From: Galerina marginata
Lineage: Eukaryota; Basidiomycota; Agaricomycetes; Agaricales; Galerinaceae
NCBI GenBank assembly: GCA_023014335.1
Contig: JAECYW010000002.1
Location: 1,426,001 to 1,490,000 of the forward strand
DNA length: 64,000 bases
Direction of reading: 5' to 3'
Position numbers and translations under genes: made by a program. Below are positions 24,101 through 34,103 of this stretch, in pieces. Position 1 is the stretch's first letter. Each line of letters starts with the position of its first letter. The notes beneath the pieces were generated by a model. The model had not been told where the DNA came from and searched no databases. It saw only the letters and a list, made by a program, of their open reading frames with translations.

Positions 24101-24327
24101 TTTGTGAAGATTGGAGGGATTCGACTCGAGGACGGATCTGTGAGGGATATCCAATTCCATGGTGTATCATCGTCCAAACTGTATCTTGGCCATGGTTCAT
24201 CCGAATTTGGCGTTGAAGTGGCCTTTGAGCTATTTTCTTTGCCTTTTCCTTTGTTTGATGGAGGCTTTTGCGTTTCCTTCGGATTTTGGGTGTCAGATTT
24301 TGGGCGTTTGGAAGTGGACGCGGCCAT
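21148..24327 (-). CDS. UTP17: U3 snoRNP / t-UTP WD-repeat protein UTP17 (WDR75, NAN1)
   Basis: Component of the t-UTP subcomplex of the small-subunit processome, needed for rRNA transcription and early 18S processing in the nucleolus. The start ATG at 24327 opens a Lys/Ser-rich tail before the first WD blade (SLVGSAVKIYSTATGLVV). Further blades include LITASLDGRLMIWDF, YFATGDEKGVIRLWYC, LLSGGEESVLVIWQL, YLVTTGVDGRIKLWKL and VSWSPDGSIFAVSVGPYIAVY, forming two propellers. The final exon ends with PPVKKRKKVSS, a classical nuclear localisation signal. Introns are short. Two one-base shifts lie near 22664 (RPE to IYLKMW) and 22785-22795. A transposon sits 109 bp upstream of the start codon. Confidence 0.83.
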
Positions 24328-24435
24328 TGGAGACGGCACTTTTGGTTTGTCTCTTCATAACACGATTAAAAAAATGTGAGCCAAACACTGCACAAACAAC
24401 ACTCCTCCTTGCATCACGGCAGCATACTCCCGGAC

Positions 24436-24443
24436 TCCAAGAG
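24436..24443 (+). repeat. Target-site duplication, left copy
   Basis: TCCAAGAG directly abuts the left end of the hAT-like element and is repeated exactly at 25200-25207 after its right end. Confidence 0.9.
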
Positions 24444-24472
24444 CAAGAGGTGTCAGATCCACCGATCCCGGA
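24444..24472 (+). repeat. Left terminal inverted repeat of hAT-like element
   Basis: 29 bases identical, in reverse complement, to 25171-25199. After this block the two ends diverge. Confidence 0.9.
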
Positions 24473-25170
24473 TGTCAGATTCAACCATGACAAAGCATGT
24501 TCGGTGATTTCCGAGAGACGGCATCTCACCGGCAAACTTCTTTCCATCAAAATTAAATAAACTCCGCTGCACGCGCCGTGTCGCAACTTCAAGACCTGGA
24601 AGGTCGTTTTTGAAGTCAAAACGACAGTTTTTTATGGTTTTTCATTGTGATGACATAGATTTAGAAATGTACATTCATTATACGAAAGGAATTTTATTAG
24701 AAGTTCAGCCCAAAGAAGTTCTGGGCATTTAAAGGAATACATCAGTAACATTGCAAAGAGCACTGGCAGATGAATGTCGAAGGTTAGAAGGTGTCGGAAG
24801 CTGGATAGGCTAGAGAGGTGAACGAGACAGCCTGTGTTCTCTTCTTGGCCGCCTAGGAGAGGCGCGTGAATAGCAGGGATGAACACAGGATTGGCATGAC
24901 GAGGATGGAAATTCGATATCGCCTTCCTCAGCTACCAAAATAGTAACCGACACAAGAGCGTCAAGCTTAGATAGAATTAGAGAAGGAGATGTTGATATAG
25001 ACGCGTGTGCGGATACGCGCCAACGGCCTGAGATGAAGAGGTCGAGGGGTGAGAAGGCTTCAATCACCTTATGCCGTGCTTGCCGAATCAGACCTGCCTT
25101 CTCCTTGCCTTGCTTACATGAGCATCCCTTTTTGGGGGGTGGGTGGTACCCACCCACCGTGGGATCGATG

Positions 25171-25199
25171 TCCGGGATCGGTGGATCTGACACCTCTTG
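25171..25199 (-). repeat. Right terminal inverted repeat of hAT-like element
   Basis: 29 bases matching the left end in reverse complement without mismatch. Confidence 0.9.
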
Positions 25200-25207
25200 T
25201 CCAAGAG
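25200..25207 (+). repeat. Target-site duplication, right copy
   Basis: TCCAAGAG immediately after the right inverted repeat, identical to 24436-24443. Confidence 0.9.
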
Positions 25208-25334
25208 TGAAAGTGGTGTCCAATCATCTGGTACAATCCATATTGTACAGTGGGTATTTTCTAACTAAAGCTACAAGAAAGTCTGCTGGAAAACGTCCAT
25301 ACCAAGTGGCGAAGGTTTCCTCATCCCAAATTTC

Positions 25335-27506
25335 TCACAAATTATATCCAACAACCGCTCTTACAGAACGACAGGGTACTTGCATCTCTTCTGCTGTTGC
25401 ATACTTCCTAGCTTCAATCATGTTTTCTCGCATCCGTTCTTCTTCGATAATCTCCGCCTTCGATGACGGTTCGCGAACTGGCAGCGGCCATCCCAAACCA
25501 TCCAGAGAGCACCAAAGCGACACACGAACTTGCATATCACTGGAGAAGTTTTTAACGAGATAAAACAAATAATTTAGCATGCTTGAATTACTCACGACCG
25601 ATACCGCTCAATCAGTCTTTCGAACTTCTTCCTGCTCTGGAGCTCTTCCAATTCTTCGTCGTCGTCCCATCCAAACGGCAGCAGTTCATCCTTCTTGTTC
25701 CTTATTCTATCTTTTAGCTCTTCCCACATAGCTTCTTGACAGGCGAGCACAGATTGATACGAGCGATACAGATGCATAGCAAGAGACCGTTCGTTTCAAA
25801 TCAGTTTAATTGTTCCATTTTTCAACAACGACCCTGGAGGGAGGGCTACGATTTCAGGTGTCTGCGGATGGATTATCGAGCATGAACCGCTTTAATGGTG
25901 TGGGTGGCAGAGTGTCATTAGAAAGTGCCAATTCGAAGGACGACATTGAGCTTTCGCCGTTATAAGAAAAGGGAGCCGATGCAGTTCGAGGTCGCGGTTC
26001 CGTAAGACGAAATCGCCACAGAGCTTGCCACTGTTGAAATTGAGGACGAGAAGGATAGAGAAACTGGGCGGTTTACGCCAAATGTGGAAGAGCCGATAAC
26101 TGTCGATGCACGAGAGTCAAGGAGATCGGAACTAGGCTCCACAATATAAGATGTCGTGATTTGGGGAGGCAAGGGTTGTAGAGGAGGTAAAGGCGGCATA
26201 GGGAAGCTTAGAACTGGGCCTATCGTGACCTGTCTAAAGTAGGTCGTGAGATAACTGGGTACGACGGCTTCAAGATATTAGGACTCTTTCTTTACCGAGC
26301 GACAAGAAACTGCTTACAAGAGGGCTTTAAGTTAATAAAGCGATGTTCAAATACAGATTGATAGAGAGATTCGAGTAAAGCATGATCATGAGAGGGTATA
26401 TTCGGTGATTCGGACGACATTGTCGACTCTATCACTATCGGGTATCCAGAATTATTATTGTCAGGGTATCGAGCAATTTTGTTTCGTGCTGGGCGAGCGC
26501 GGAGAGCGTTTGTAAACCATTTAGGAAGTGTTGGAAATATGGCATCTAGAAGAAAATCCTCAAAAAGGGACGGTTCCTGATTTGTCGATTTACTCACCAT
26601 CCTCAATCACTTCGACTGAGCCACCGTGTCGCAGAACCCTGCTGACTTCCTACTCCAATCCTAAGTTCGAGTCCACGGACGAGAAATGCACATGCTCACT
26701 TCGAAAAGGACGTGCCACTGGTGTAGAAGTTAGAAACAGGCAGGCAACGGTAAGATATACCCAAATTACCTTATTTTCAGGAACTCCTGTGGCTATGGAC
26801 TGTATATGGACATGATCAAATTCATCGTCATCAAAGGGCAGCTTGGTGGTTAAACTGCGCGAGAGTGAGATCGGGCTGAAATGGGAAAATAAGGAAATAA
26901 CTGACAAATTCCCCTGCTTCCACTGAATTCTGCTAGATATTGAAGACTCTAGAATTTTCAGAGGAAGTTGAATATCCACCAGGTCGAACCCAACCTTTGT
27001 AGAAATAACAAGTAAACGTTCGCGATTCGGGCCAAAGAGTGAGCGAAACGCACAAAATGACACTCTGGCCATTCTCTAGCAGCGTCGATTACCCATGTCC
27101 CGGTCTACATTCATGCATGAATATCCGCTGGATGACTGCAAGCCTCAAGGATAGTAATGATGACACACCCCGCAACCGAGATCCAACGTGCGCTTTGGGA
27201 GTTCCTCGAAATTAGCAAAAGAAACTGAGCCCCGCAGGTACCTTGCCAAACGATTGTCGAGCGACTCGCTATGTTTGCGTTTAGTTCGTGGTGATAATCC
27301 GAAGGAAGCGGTTGTGCGTACAGCTCAAGCACATGTTTGTCGTATGAAAGGGGGTAGGGGGCCTTTTCATTGTCATACGAGTGATGCCGTTGTCCGTACT
27401 TGTATTGAAAGTCCTTCCTCCTCATAGATCTCTTGTTTTCAGTCAAGACGCTAGAATGCTCCAGCAGAGCTTCATGGCTCAAAGCCGCTGGGTGCACTGT
27501 TGGCAT
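25335..27506 (-). CDS. SAM-dependent class I methyltransferase, fungal type (C-terminal breaks)
   Basis: The N-terminal half is a Rossmann-fold methyltransferase: start MPTVHPAALSHEALL at 27506, motif I LDLGCGTGTWVIDAAREWPE (SAM binding) formed across a splice junction, the acidic strand-2 region VGFDLVDIQ, then LPFDDDEFDHVHIQS and VSRVLRHGGSVEVIEDD. After a Ser/Pro-rich linker, a helical C-terminal module reads MHLYRSYQSVLACQEAMWEE and PFGWDDDEELEELQSRKKFERL. Splicing of the N-terminal half is clean over at least seven short introns. The linker is not: one-base shifts near 25975-25995 and 25858, and an in-frame TGA at 25796-25798 just before the C-terminal module. This may be error or genuine decay. 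The substrate is unknown; the family is common in mushrooms. Confidence 0.75.
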
Positions 27507-28202
27507 ATCTTCAGTGCCCCTGGCACGGGAATTTGAGAGCCTGGACTGGAGGGGAAAGACAGAGAATGAAGGGGTATAAAGATATGTAGAAATACGCTAT
27601 TGATCAAACCATGACCATGATGTACCGTGTCGTCAATTAATGGGGTGATCGGACAAAGTCATGCCGTCGCAGCTGAGGCCAAATAACACGATTGTCATGC
27701 AGAGGCACACAACACAATTGAAAACCACCTCAACCAACGAGAAAACATGTTCACAACAATCACCACGTCCTGTGTGTCGCAACCATCCACTCGAATTACT
27801 TTGCTTGCTGATATCTCACAAGCCAAGCTATAATTATTTGATCACACAACTCTGATCCTTGGTTGTGATGCCTCTGTCCAACGAGTTTTCGCATTCATTT
27901 GCAGGCACGGTTGGCTGCGATATCGATGATTGTGCTGCGGCTTGTTGGTACATCGTTCTACGTCTCCTAAGGGCAGTAAAGATGCGCGCTATTCAACGGG
28001 GGGAATCGACACCTTTTCCACTACATACTGCTCAGCTAAACACAAGCTAAACATCAACAAAATAGAAAACACATCAAAGCATCGATGGCAAAGATAGAGC
28101 AGCAATTCTTAGCACGTAACAGCGATTTCAGGAACGTAGCGACCGTGGGGAAATGACGCGAATTCCTCATTTAGCATTGCCCTAGGATCACTGGTTACGA
28201 AT
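27507..28202. other. Intergenic between divergent methyltransferase and GNL1 genes
   Basis: 696 bp. Only short frames without family likeness. An A/C-rich stretch, typical of fungal 5' leaders, lies just before GNL1 at about 28025-28090. No repeat or regulatory motif could be named. Confidence 0.5.
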
Positions 28203-30403
28203 ATGCCTCCTCGCCGTAAACCAACTTCAACCCGTCAGAAAAAGGCTGATCAGCAGCTCAAACGCGCGATAAAGCGTGGCGATGTTCCTCCTCCACAAGT
28301 TGAGAAGAAGCCCACACATCGTCGAAGGCCACGAATTGGCCCTACTGGTCAACTTATCGGATCGGATCCCACTGTCGTAGAATCTGCACGAAAACTGCAA
28401 TCTGCATTCATCAAGCTACCTCCGAATTTTCTGGAGCAAACTAAACAACTTGCGTCTGATCTCCCCCTCTTGCGTCGTATCCCAGATGACAAAGCGATCT
28501 TTCATGGCTTCGACCACGAAGGTGAAGAAGGGTTCGAGGATCTTTCTTGTCCCAGGCGGCCAAAATGGCGATTCGACATGACAAAACTTGAAGTCGAACG
28601 GAATGAAGAGGGTGTCTTCAAGAAGTACCTCGCCCAAACTGATCGCGCTCTCGAGAAATGGCAAAACAAGATCGACCCAATAGACCATACTGAAGCCATG
28701 ACCATGCCGCAGTCTCCGTCATATTATGAACGCAATTTGGAAGTCTGGCGACAACTGTATGTTCATGTCACGTCAAAGAGACCGACTTTAAATGGATTTC
28801 TGCAACAGATGGCGCGTCACCGAAATTTCGCAGATCGTTCTGGTCCTCCTCGACTCCCGTTGCCCCATTTTACACTACCCACCATCGCTCTCCAATTATC
28901 TCGCCGATCGCAAAGTCATCCTCGTTCTGACCAAAGTTGACATATCCGGTCCTGTGCGCGTGGCGTCTTGGATCAAGTACATCCACAAGCATCACCCAAA
29001 TTCTCGTGTTGTGCAAGTTGAATCGTACCTCGAGAAAGAGGCAACTGGAGACCACCAAGGACGAAAACAATACGAACCAAGTATTCCTGATCATTTCCGT
29101 GCAAACCTCGTCCAAATCATAAAAGAGGTTCATGCTGAATTGCTAGAACCACCGCAGAAAATAGCAAGCAACCCAGACCGACTCAAGAAATGGATTCCCC
29201 CGGTGAAGCGAGATATTGATTGGTATGGTATCATGCAGGCAAAAGGCGCCAAAGTTGGTCTTTCTGTTGGTGGCGCTGCTGCTCCACGACCTAAGTCGCC
29301 TGATGATCCCGATGGGCAACAAGAAAATCATCAGCCTCAGGAACCGAGTTACTTGACAATCGGCTTGATAGGTGTGTCAACCTGCATTGATATTTGTCGA
29401 TAGCTCAATAAAGTAGTTAGGTCAACCTAATGTCGGAAAATCATCACTTCTGAATGCTCTCTTCGGTGTTCAAAAAGTTCGAGCTTCCAAAACTCCTGGC
29501 AAGGTGAGAATCTTTTTGAGTGTAAAATGTCATATTCATACTTTTTTCAGACAAAACATTTCCAGACCTTGTATTGGACTCCCGATGTTCGTCTAGTCGA
29601 TTGTCCTGGACTTGTCATGCCAAACTACGTGCCGATGGAAATGCAAGTGTGTAGCCTGCTGTATGGCTGTCATGAACAGTGATTCATCCTCTCTCTCCTC
29701 CCAGGTTCTTAGTGGAATTCTTCCAATATCACGGGTATCCGCCGTTCCTGCTTGCATCTATTATGCTGCGCAGCTGTTACCTCTGGAACGTGTTTATAAC
29801 CTCGCCCATCCAAGCACGAAGTTGCCAGTTGTGGAAGATAAACGTACATGGCGTGAGGATAGAAAGGCCGAAGAGACAAAAGGTCCGGATGCCTTATCCT
29901 GGACAGCTATGGATATTCTCACCGCCTACGCGGATTCAAAGGGATGGGTCACTGCTAAAGCTGGTAGGCCAGATATTCATAGAGCCGGAAATGCCAGTAT
30001 GTTTCTATTTTTTCATCTATTGCCTGTGCTTCTAAAATGCTTTTCCCTCTGTAAAGTCCTCCGATCGCTTGCAGAGGGAAGACTAGCGTGGGCATTCTGG
30101 CCGCCCGATACAACCCCTGAGGAAATAGCAGCAATCGGAGGGGGGGACCAGGGCCACGGTATATGGATTCCTCAGGGTGATAACACTGACTACGGGAGTG
30201 ACCCAGAAAGCGAGGACGAAAGGGAAGAAGAAAATGACCATCGTTCAACGGCAACCGAGGACCAAGCCGAAGAAGCAGGGGGTGAAACCAGCGAAGCAGA
30301 TGAAGTCATTGCAGGAGGTGCTGGTGTAGGCAGGTTCGGCGCCCTTGCGATCAATGACAACGAAGACATCGGGGGAAGCGAATCGGAAGGTTCTGAAATT
30401 TGA
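28203..30403 (+). CDS. GNL1: Circularly permuted GTPase, GNL1 type
   Basis: GTP-binding protein of the YlqF/YawG group, whose members act in ribosome biogenesis or export. The motif order is permuted: DSRCP (near 28845) and G4 TKVD (near 28940) come before G1 GQPNVGKSS (split by an intron at about 29371-29421) and G3 DCPGL (near 29600). The basic N-terminus MPPRRKPTSTRQKKADQQLK suits a nuclear or RNA-binding role. The C-terminal third is strongly acidic (SDPESEDEREEENDH), as in the GNL1 branch. Five introns, for example about 28756-28808 after EVWRQL, all restore frame. No frame break needed. It is identified as GNL1 rather than LSG1 or NOG2 from the N-terminus and the acidic tail. Confidence 0.87.
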
Positions 30404-30864
30404 ATAAATGCACCCGATACATGTATGTTTTCCCCGGCAAATTCTGTAAATCAACCATTGATCGATGGCCAGGTATAAAGTTACTTTGAAGAACTGAAAT
30501 TTTATGCTATTGTATGAAGAGCTCCTCTTGTTGACACGTCGTTGCATATTTATATGCGTATTTCTCTCCAAGAAGAAGGTCTCAAGTGACGCCGAATTTC
30601 CGCGTGATCTGCCTTTGAATTATCTATTTTTGCGAGGTTTGTTCTCCTGCAGGTTCCGGTGACCCCAGTCAAGCCCAGTCCTGCAGTTTTGCTCACACCA
30701 TCGCTTTTTTACTCCAATTCTTCGGAGAATTGTACCCACTGAAAGGATGACATGGCACCGGCGGTTACAGTGCCATTCACTACGGTCACTAACGGGCCGC
30801 CCCTGGATCAATGCATCCTATATAATAAACGAAGTATTCTCGCTGCTCTATCCAGTTTTTTATC
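30404..30864. other. Intergenic, promoter of esterase gene
   Basis: 461 bp between GNL1 and the esterase start. It contains the GNL1 3' end and a TATA-like TATATAATAA at 30819-30828, 37 bp before the esterase start codon. No other gene seen. Confidence 0.5.
30819..30828 (+). promoter_or_regulatory. TATA-like box of esterase gene
   Basis: TATATAATAA close upstream of the start codon at 30865; the spacing implies a very short 5' leader, consistent with a strongly regulated secreted-enzyme gene. Inferred from sequence only. Confidence 0.4.
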
Positions 30865-31763
30865 ATGCATTTTTTACAGCTTGCAAGCATTGTCACCGTG
30901 GCTGCTTCGGTCGTTTCTGCACAGCGAGTATTCCTCGCTGGTGATTCCACCATGGCGAAGGGTGGAGGAGGAGCTGGCACCGATGGTTACTAAATTCCTT
31001 CATCTATCTTTGCATAAAGAGAATCAACTGACACTCGCACTAGGGTGGGGGCAGTTCTTGGCCCAATACCTAACGTTACCGGTTGTAAACATGGCTGTCG
31101 GTGGAACCTCTGCTCGCTCTTATACCGACCAGGGGCGTTTCACGACTATAATCAACCAAGTCCAAGCAGGGGATTTCGTGGTCATCGAATTCGGGCACAA
31201 CGATGGATCGGCTGGCGCGGTCGATAATGGCAACCAGGACGCTGTTGGTAATGACACTACCACAACTGCAACTGTCGTTAATTCAAGGTAGAGTCTTTTT
31301 CGTTTTGGAGGCAGTCGCATCAGACTCTGAACAGCATTTAAACAGTGGAAAGAGTATTGTCATTCATACTTTTAACTTCTACATCCAAAATGCTGTCAAT
31401 TCGCTGAAGGCCAAGGGTGCCATACCCATCGTGTCTTCCCAGACGCCAGACAACATTTGGACCAACGGCGCAATAGGTGGACCTCCGCGCTTCGTTGGCT
31501 ATGCGCAGCTGGCCGGCAGTCGCACTGGGGTGACATACATCGACCACTACGCCTACGTGGCGCAAGAATTTGACAGCCTAGGCCAGACCCAAACGACGAC
31601 TTTCTTCCCCAATAATCAACATCTACATACCTCACCTGCAGGAGCCAACGTTGTCGCCGCAGCGTTTGTACGAGGCCTATCCTGCAGCAAGAGCACTCTA
31701 GCTAGCAAAATAAGTTCTGCTGGAAAAGCTGTTCCAGGTAAGAGAGACACAAAGCCTCCTTGA
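30865..31763 (+). CDS. Secreted rhamnogalacturonan acetylesterase-like SGNH hydrolase (CE12)
   Basis: Predicted extracellular pectin-side-chain deacetylase. The signal peptide is MHFLQLASIVTVAASVVSAQ, followed directly by block I FLAGDSTM with nucleophile Ser28. Block II (VNMAVGGTSARSY) and block III (EFGHNDG) supply the oxyanion-hole Gly and Asn. The C-terminal block reads NNQHLHTSPAGA, where well-studied members have Asp-His-Thr-His-Thr; the histidine two before the final Thr-Ser-Pro is kept but the catalytic Asp position is Gln (CAA at 31617-31619). Two introns (about 30989-31047 and 31289-31346) splice in frame. The protein is about 260 residues, normal for CE12. Activity may be altered by the Asp loss. 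The start was chosen because it gives a clean signal peptide. Confidence 0.85.
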
Positions 31764-32061
31764 CGCAAACTTAAGAACTGACATGTCTGCCAGGTAAATG
31801 TATCTAGGAAAGTGTCGATGCTTCGGAAACTTCTGGTAAAATGAGCATGCATGAGAATGTTATATTGCGATTCATGCCTTAGCCGCTGTAAATTCAATAC
31901 TTAAAGAGGGTTTGAACGCAAAAGAAATTTAAATAATTCGGAGTCCCGAAGACGTTGGCGGCTGTTTTACCCAAATTAGTTGTTTAACATTGTATCGATC
32001 GGAGGGCTCTGAGTTTCGCAAGCGCCCAACATGTGGCATTCAGCACAGTTAAACTTTCAAA

Positions 32062-33478
32062 ATGCTGGGCTCGTGGTTCACGCAAAAGCTCAACGACGAA
32101 GGTACTCTAGAAGGCGTATCTTCCCGCACAACCCCACGTCCGTCTTTTTCGTCTCCCCCTGAGAACCCAACACCGCGTCTGTCGACGGATAAAACCCCAA
32201 AACGCACCTTCCCCAGTGCCTATACCACGCCGCACGATGCAATTCTAGCAGATCTCCACGGAATATCACAGAAACTCAGCTCAAACGAACCGTCTCATTA
32301 CCCGGCGTCCGTCAGGGAAGAACATGTCGTTTCTCCTGATCTAGAGTCTCTTGCACCCCGCGATGATAAGCCTGTGTCTCGTGCCGAGCCCAGTCAACAG
32401 AATTTGAGGCCAAACTCAAGCAATTCCGTACCGCAGCAAATTCCTTTGCCAAATTCTTCAGATTTTTTGCTCGACCCATTCGACGGTATGCCTTTGGGTG
32501 TCCTCATGCCTCACCAGGATAGCGCCAGCACCGATGAACAGTCGCCTTCTCAAGTTAACTTGAACAGCCCCGAAGGTGGCAGCAGTACCAATGCGAATCC
32601 TGTCGGTAGCGAAGCGGTTTGGGCGAATCTCTCGCGCGTTTTGGAAATCCAGAGCCATATATCAAAGATGCACCTGGAGATGGAGGGTATTGGGACATCC
32701 AAGGCAAAGGCAGGAGACTCGAAGGGGAAGAGACGCAAGGCCTCAACCGCGGCTGGCCAGGAGGGCTCTGGATTGGTTTCAGGGGTCGTCTCAGAGGACC
32801 CTCCTTTGCCGCCGGGTTTACATCAACCCAGAAAACGGGCTATCAGCACCGTTTCGACTGTTTCGGCCCCATTGGACGAAGCAGAAGGAGATGAAGACGG
32901 TGTAAACGTACCAAGTGAGGAGGCTGAGAAGAACAGAATCCGGGAAGAGGAATTTGCGAAGCTGGCAACTCAGTTTGAAGGCAGGAAGGAAGCGATAGGG
33001 GATATAATGGGGAAAGTGAGCCAATATGTTTCACCCTGTTTTGCTTTATGAGCTTAATCCGCTTTCTATAAGCTGGATGATCTATCCCAAGCCCTCTACA
33101 AATTCCATCAGCTTTCACCGCCAACTATGGACGTATTTTCCACTCGCTCTAACTCGTTTGGAATTCCACCTCCACCGACATCAACAATGGCTCCTCAAGC
33201 TCCAGAAGGCCAAATAAAGCGAGCACCTGCCACACAATCTACAATCACCCGCAGTTGTGCCCTCTTACGAAACTGCCTCGTCTTCAAATGCTTGGCCGTC
33301 CCCGCTCGACCGAGCAAAAACTGATCCAGGGGGCCCAAGTGTACCCCCTCAAAGAACGACAGCTCGAAAGGCAATCCCAACCTTGATGCTCAACTCGCTG
33401 GATATGGAGTCGCATTTGTCCGTGATTGACAGTCCGGCTTCGACGATCGGCAGCATGAAGCAATCCACAGAGGAGTGA
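32062..33478 (+). CDS. Hypothetical low-complexity protein with coiled-coil-like segment
   Basis: Unrecognised. The start MLGSWFTQKLNDEG leads into a Ser/Pro/Thr-rich region of about 170 residues. Then come a short conserved-looking helix (VWANLSRVLEIQSHISKMHL), a basic patch (SKGKRRKAS), an acidic stretch and a charged helix EEAEKNRIREEEFAKLATQF that could form a coiled coil. An intron at about 33016-33071 joins GDIMGK to LDDLSQALYKFHQLSPP. The C-terminal part is again Ser/Pro-rich and ends SMKQSTEE. One +1 shift near 33260 joins STITRS to VPSYETASSSNAW. Composition suggests a scaffold or regulatory protein; nothing more can be supported. Confidence 0.6.
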
Positions 33479-34103
33479 TGGCCAGTGCCCATTGGATTGA
33501 ATCAACACGAGTGGTACTTCTCCAGGACAAAGCCGGCCATGAAGCCAGTGGTTCCTTACTACATGAGTACACGGAAGTTCGCCAACTTCCTTAACCTACC
33601 TGCTGTTAGTATCCGATAGCCGGGTACGTTGATTGCTTCTTGAGATCCTGACCCCCCGGAACATCATGACGAACATGAAAAGGATCAACCATGTATCTAT
33701 CTCAAGTGGCTACACCCATAGTGGATACACATTTTATCATGTCTTGTGATGCCCAAGGACACCAAGAAACGCGTTCGCCTCGAGGCCATGGATTCACCCC
33801 AAGCTGAATTTATACAAAGCCATGCAGATGGCTCTCACTTGTTGGAGCGGCTGAGTAAGGGTTCTGTGATTGTTGTGTACCGTCGATCCTTCTTAGTGAA
33901 TTAATTTGGTAAAAGTTAGGCGCTCCCGGAGGCCGATTAGAGTTTTAGAATGGAGCATCGGGCTACTTCACTAACACGCGTTCAACGCATTGCAGGGAGC
34001 CTGAGATTGACGTCATTAGACGCGCTATCCGGATATGGTAGTCAGAGTCACGTTACGACAATCCTTAAAAGCGCGTCCGATAGCACTGCGGTATTTGTGA
34101 TCC
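33479..34103. other. Intergenic, no gene recognised
   Basis: 625 bp between two plus-strand genes. Short open frames only. It should contain the hypothetical gene's 3' end and the VTA1 promoter. No repeat or element found. Confidence 0.5.

Larger units (their letters stand above)
24444..25199. mobile_element. Non-autonomous hAT-like DNA transposon (MITE)
   Basis: 756-bp element bounded by perfect 29-bp terminal inverted repeats that begin CAAGAGGTGTCAGATCC at both ends when read inwards, flanked by an exact 8-bp direct repeat, TCCAAGAG. Eight-base target duplications are characteristic of hAT transposons, and the ends resemble the CA-G-starting hAT termini. There is no transposase-like frame inside; a 137-codon minus-strand frame crossing the right end has no family likeness. 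The middle (about 24612-24770) is AT-rich. Near the right end is an imperfect G/C palindrome around GGTACC (about 25135-25160). The element lies between UTP17 and the methyltransferase gene. Its undamaged ends and duplication suggest a recent insertion. Confidence 0.85.

Noticed and set aside
25130..25165. G/C-rich palindrome as a terminator or origin
   Set aside because: It lies inside the transposon next to its right end, is imperfect, and needs no separate role.
24810..25223. 137-codon minus-strand frame across the right end of the transposon
   Set aside because: It runs through the inverted repeat and target duplication and has no family likeness; it is a by-product of the element's sequence.
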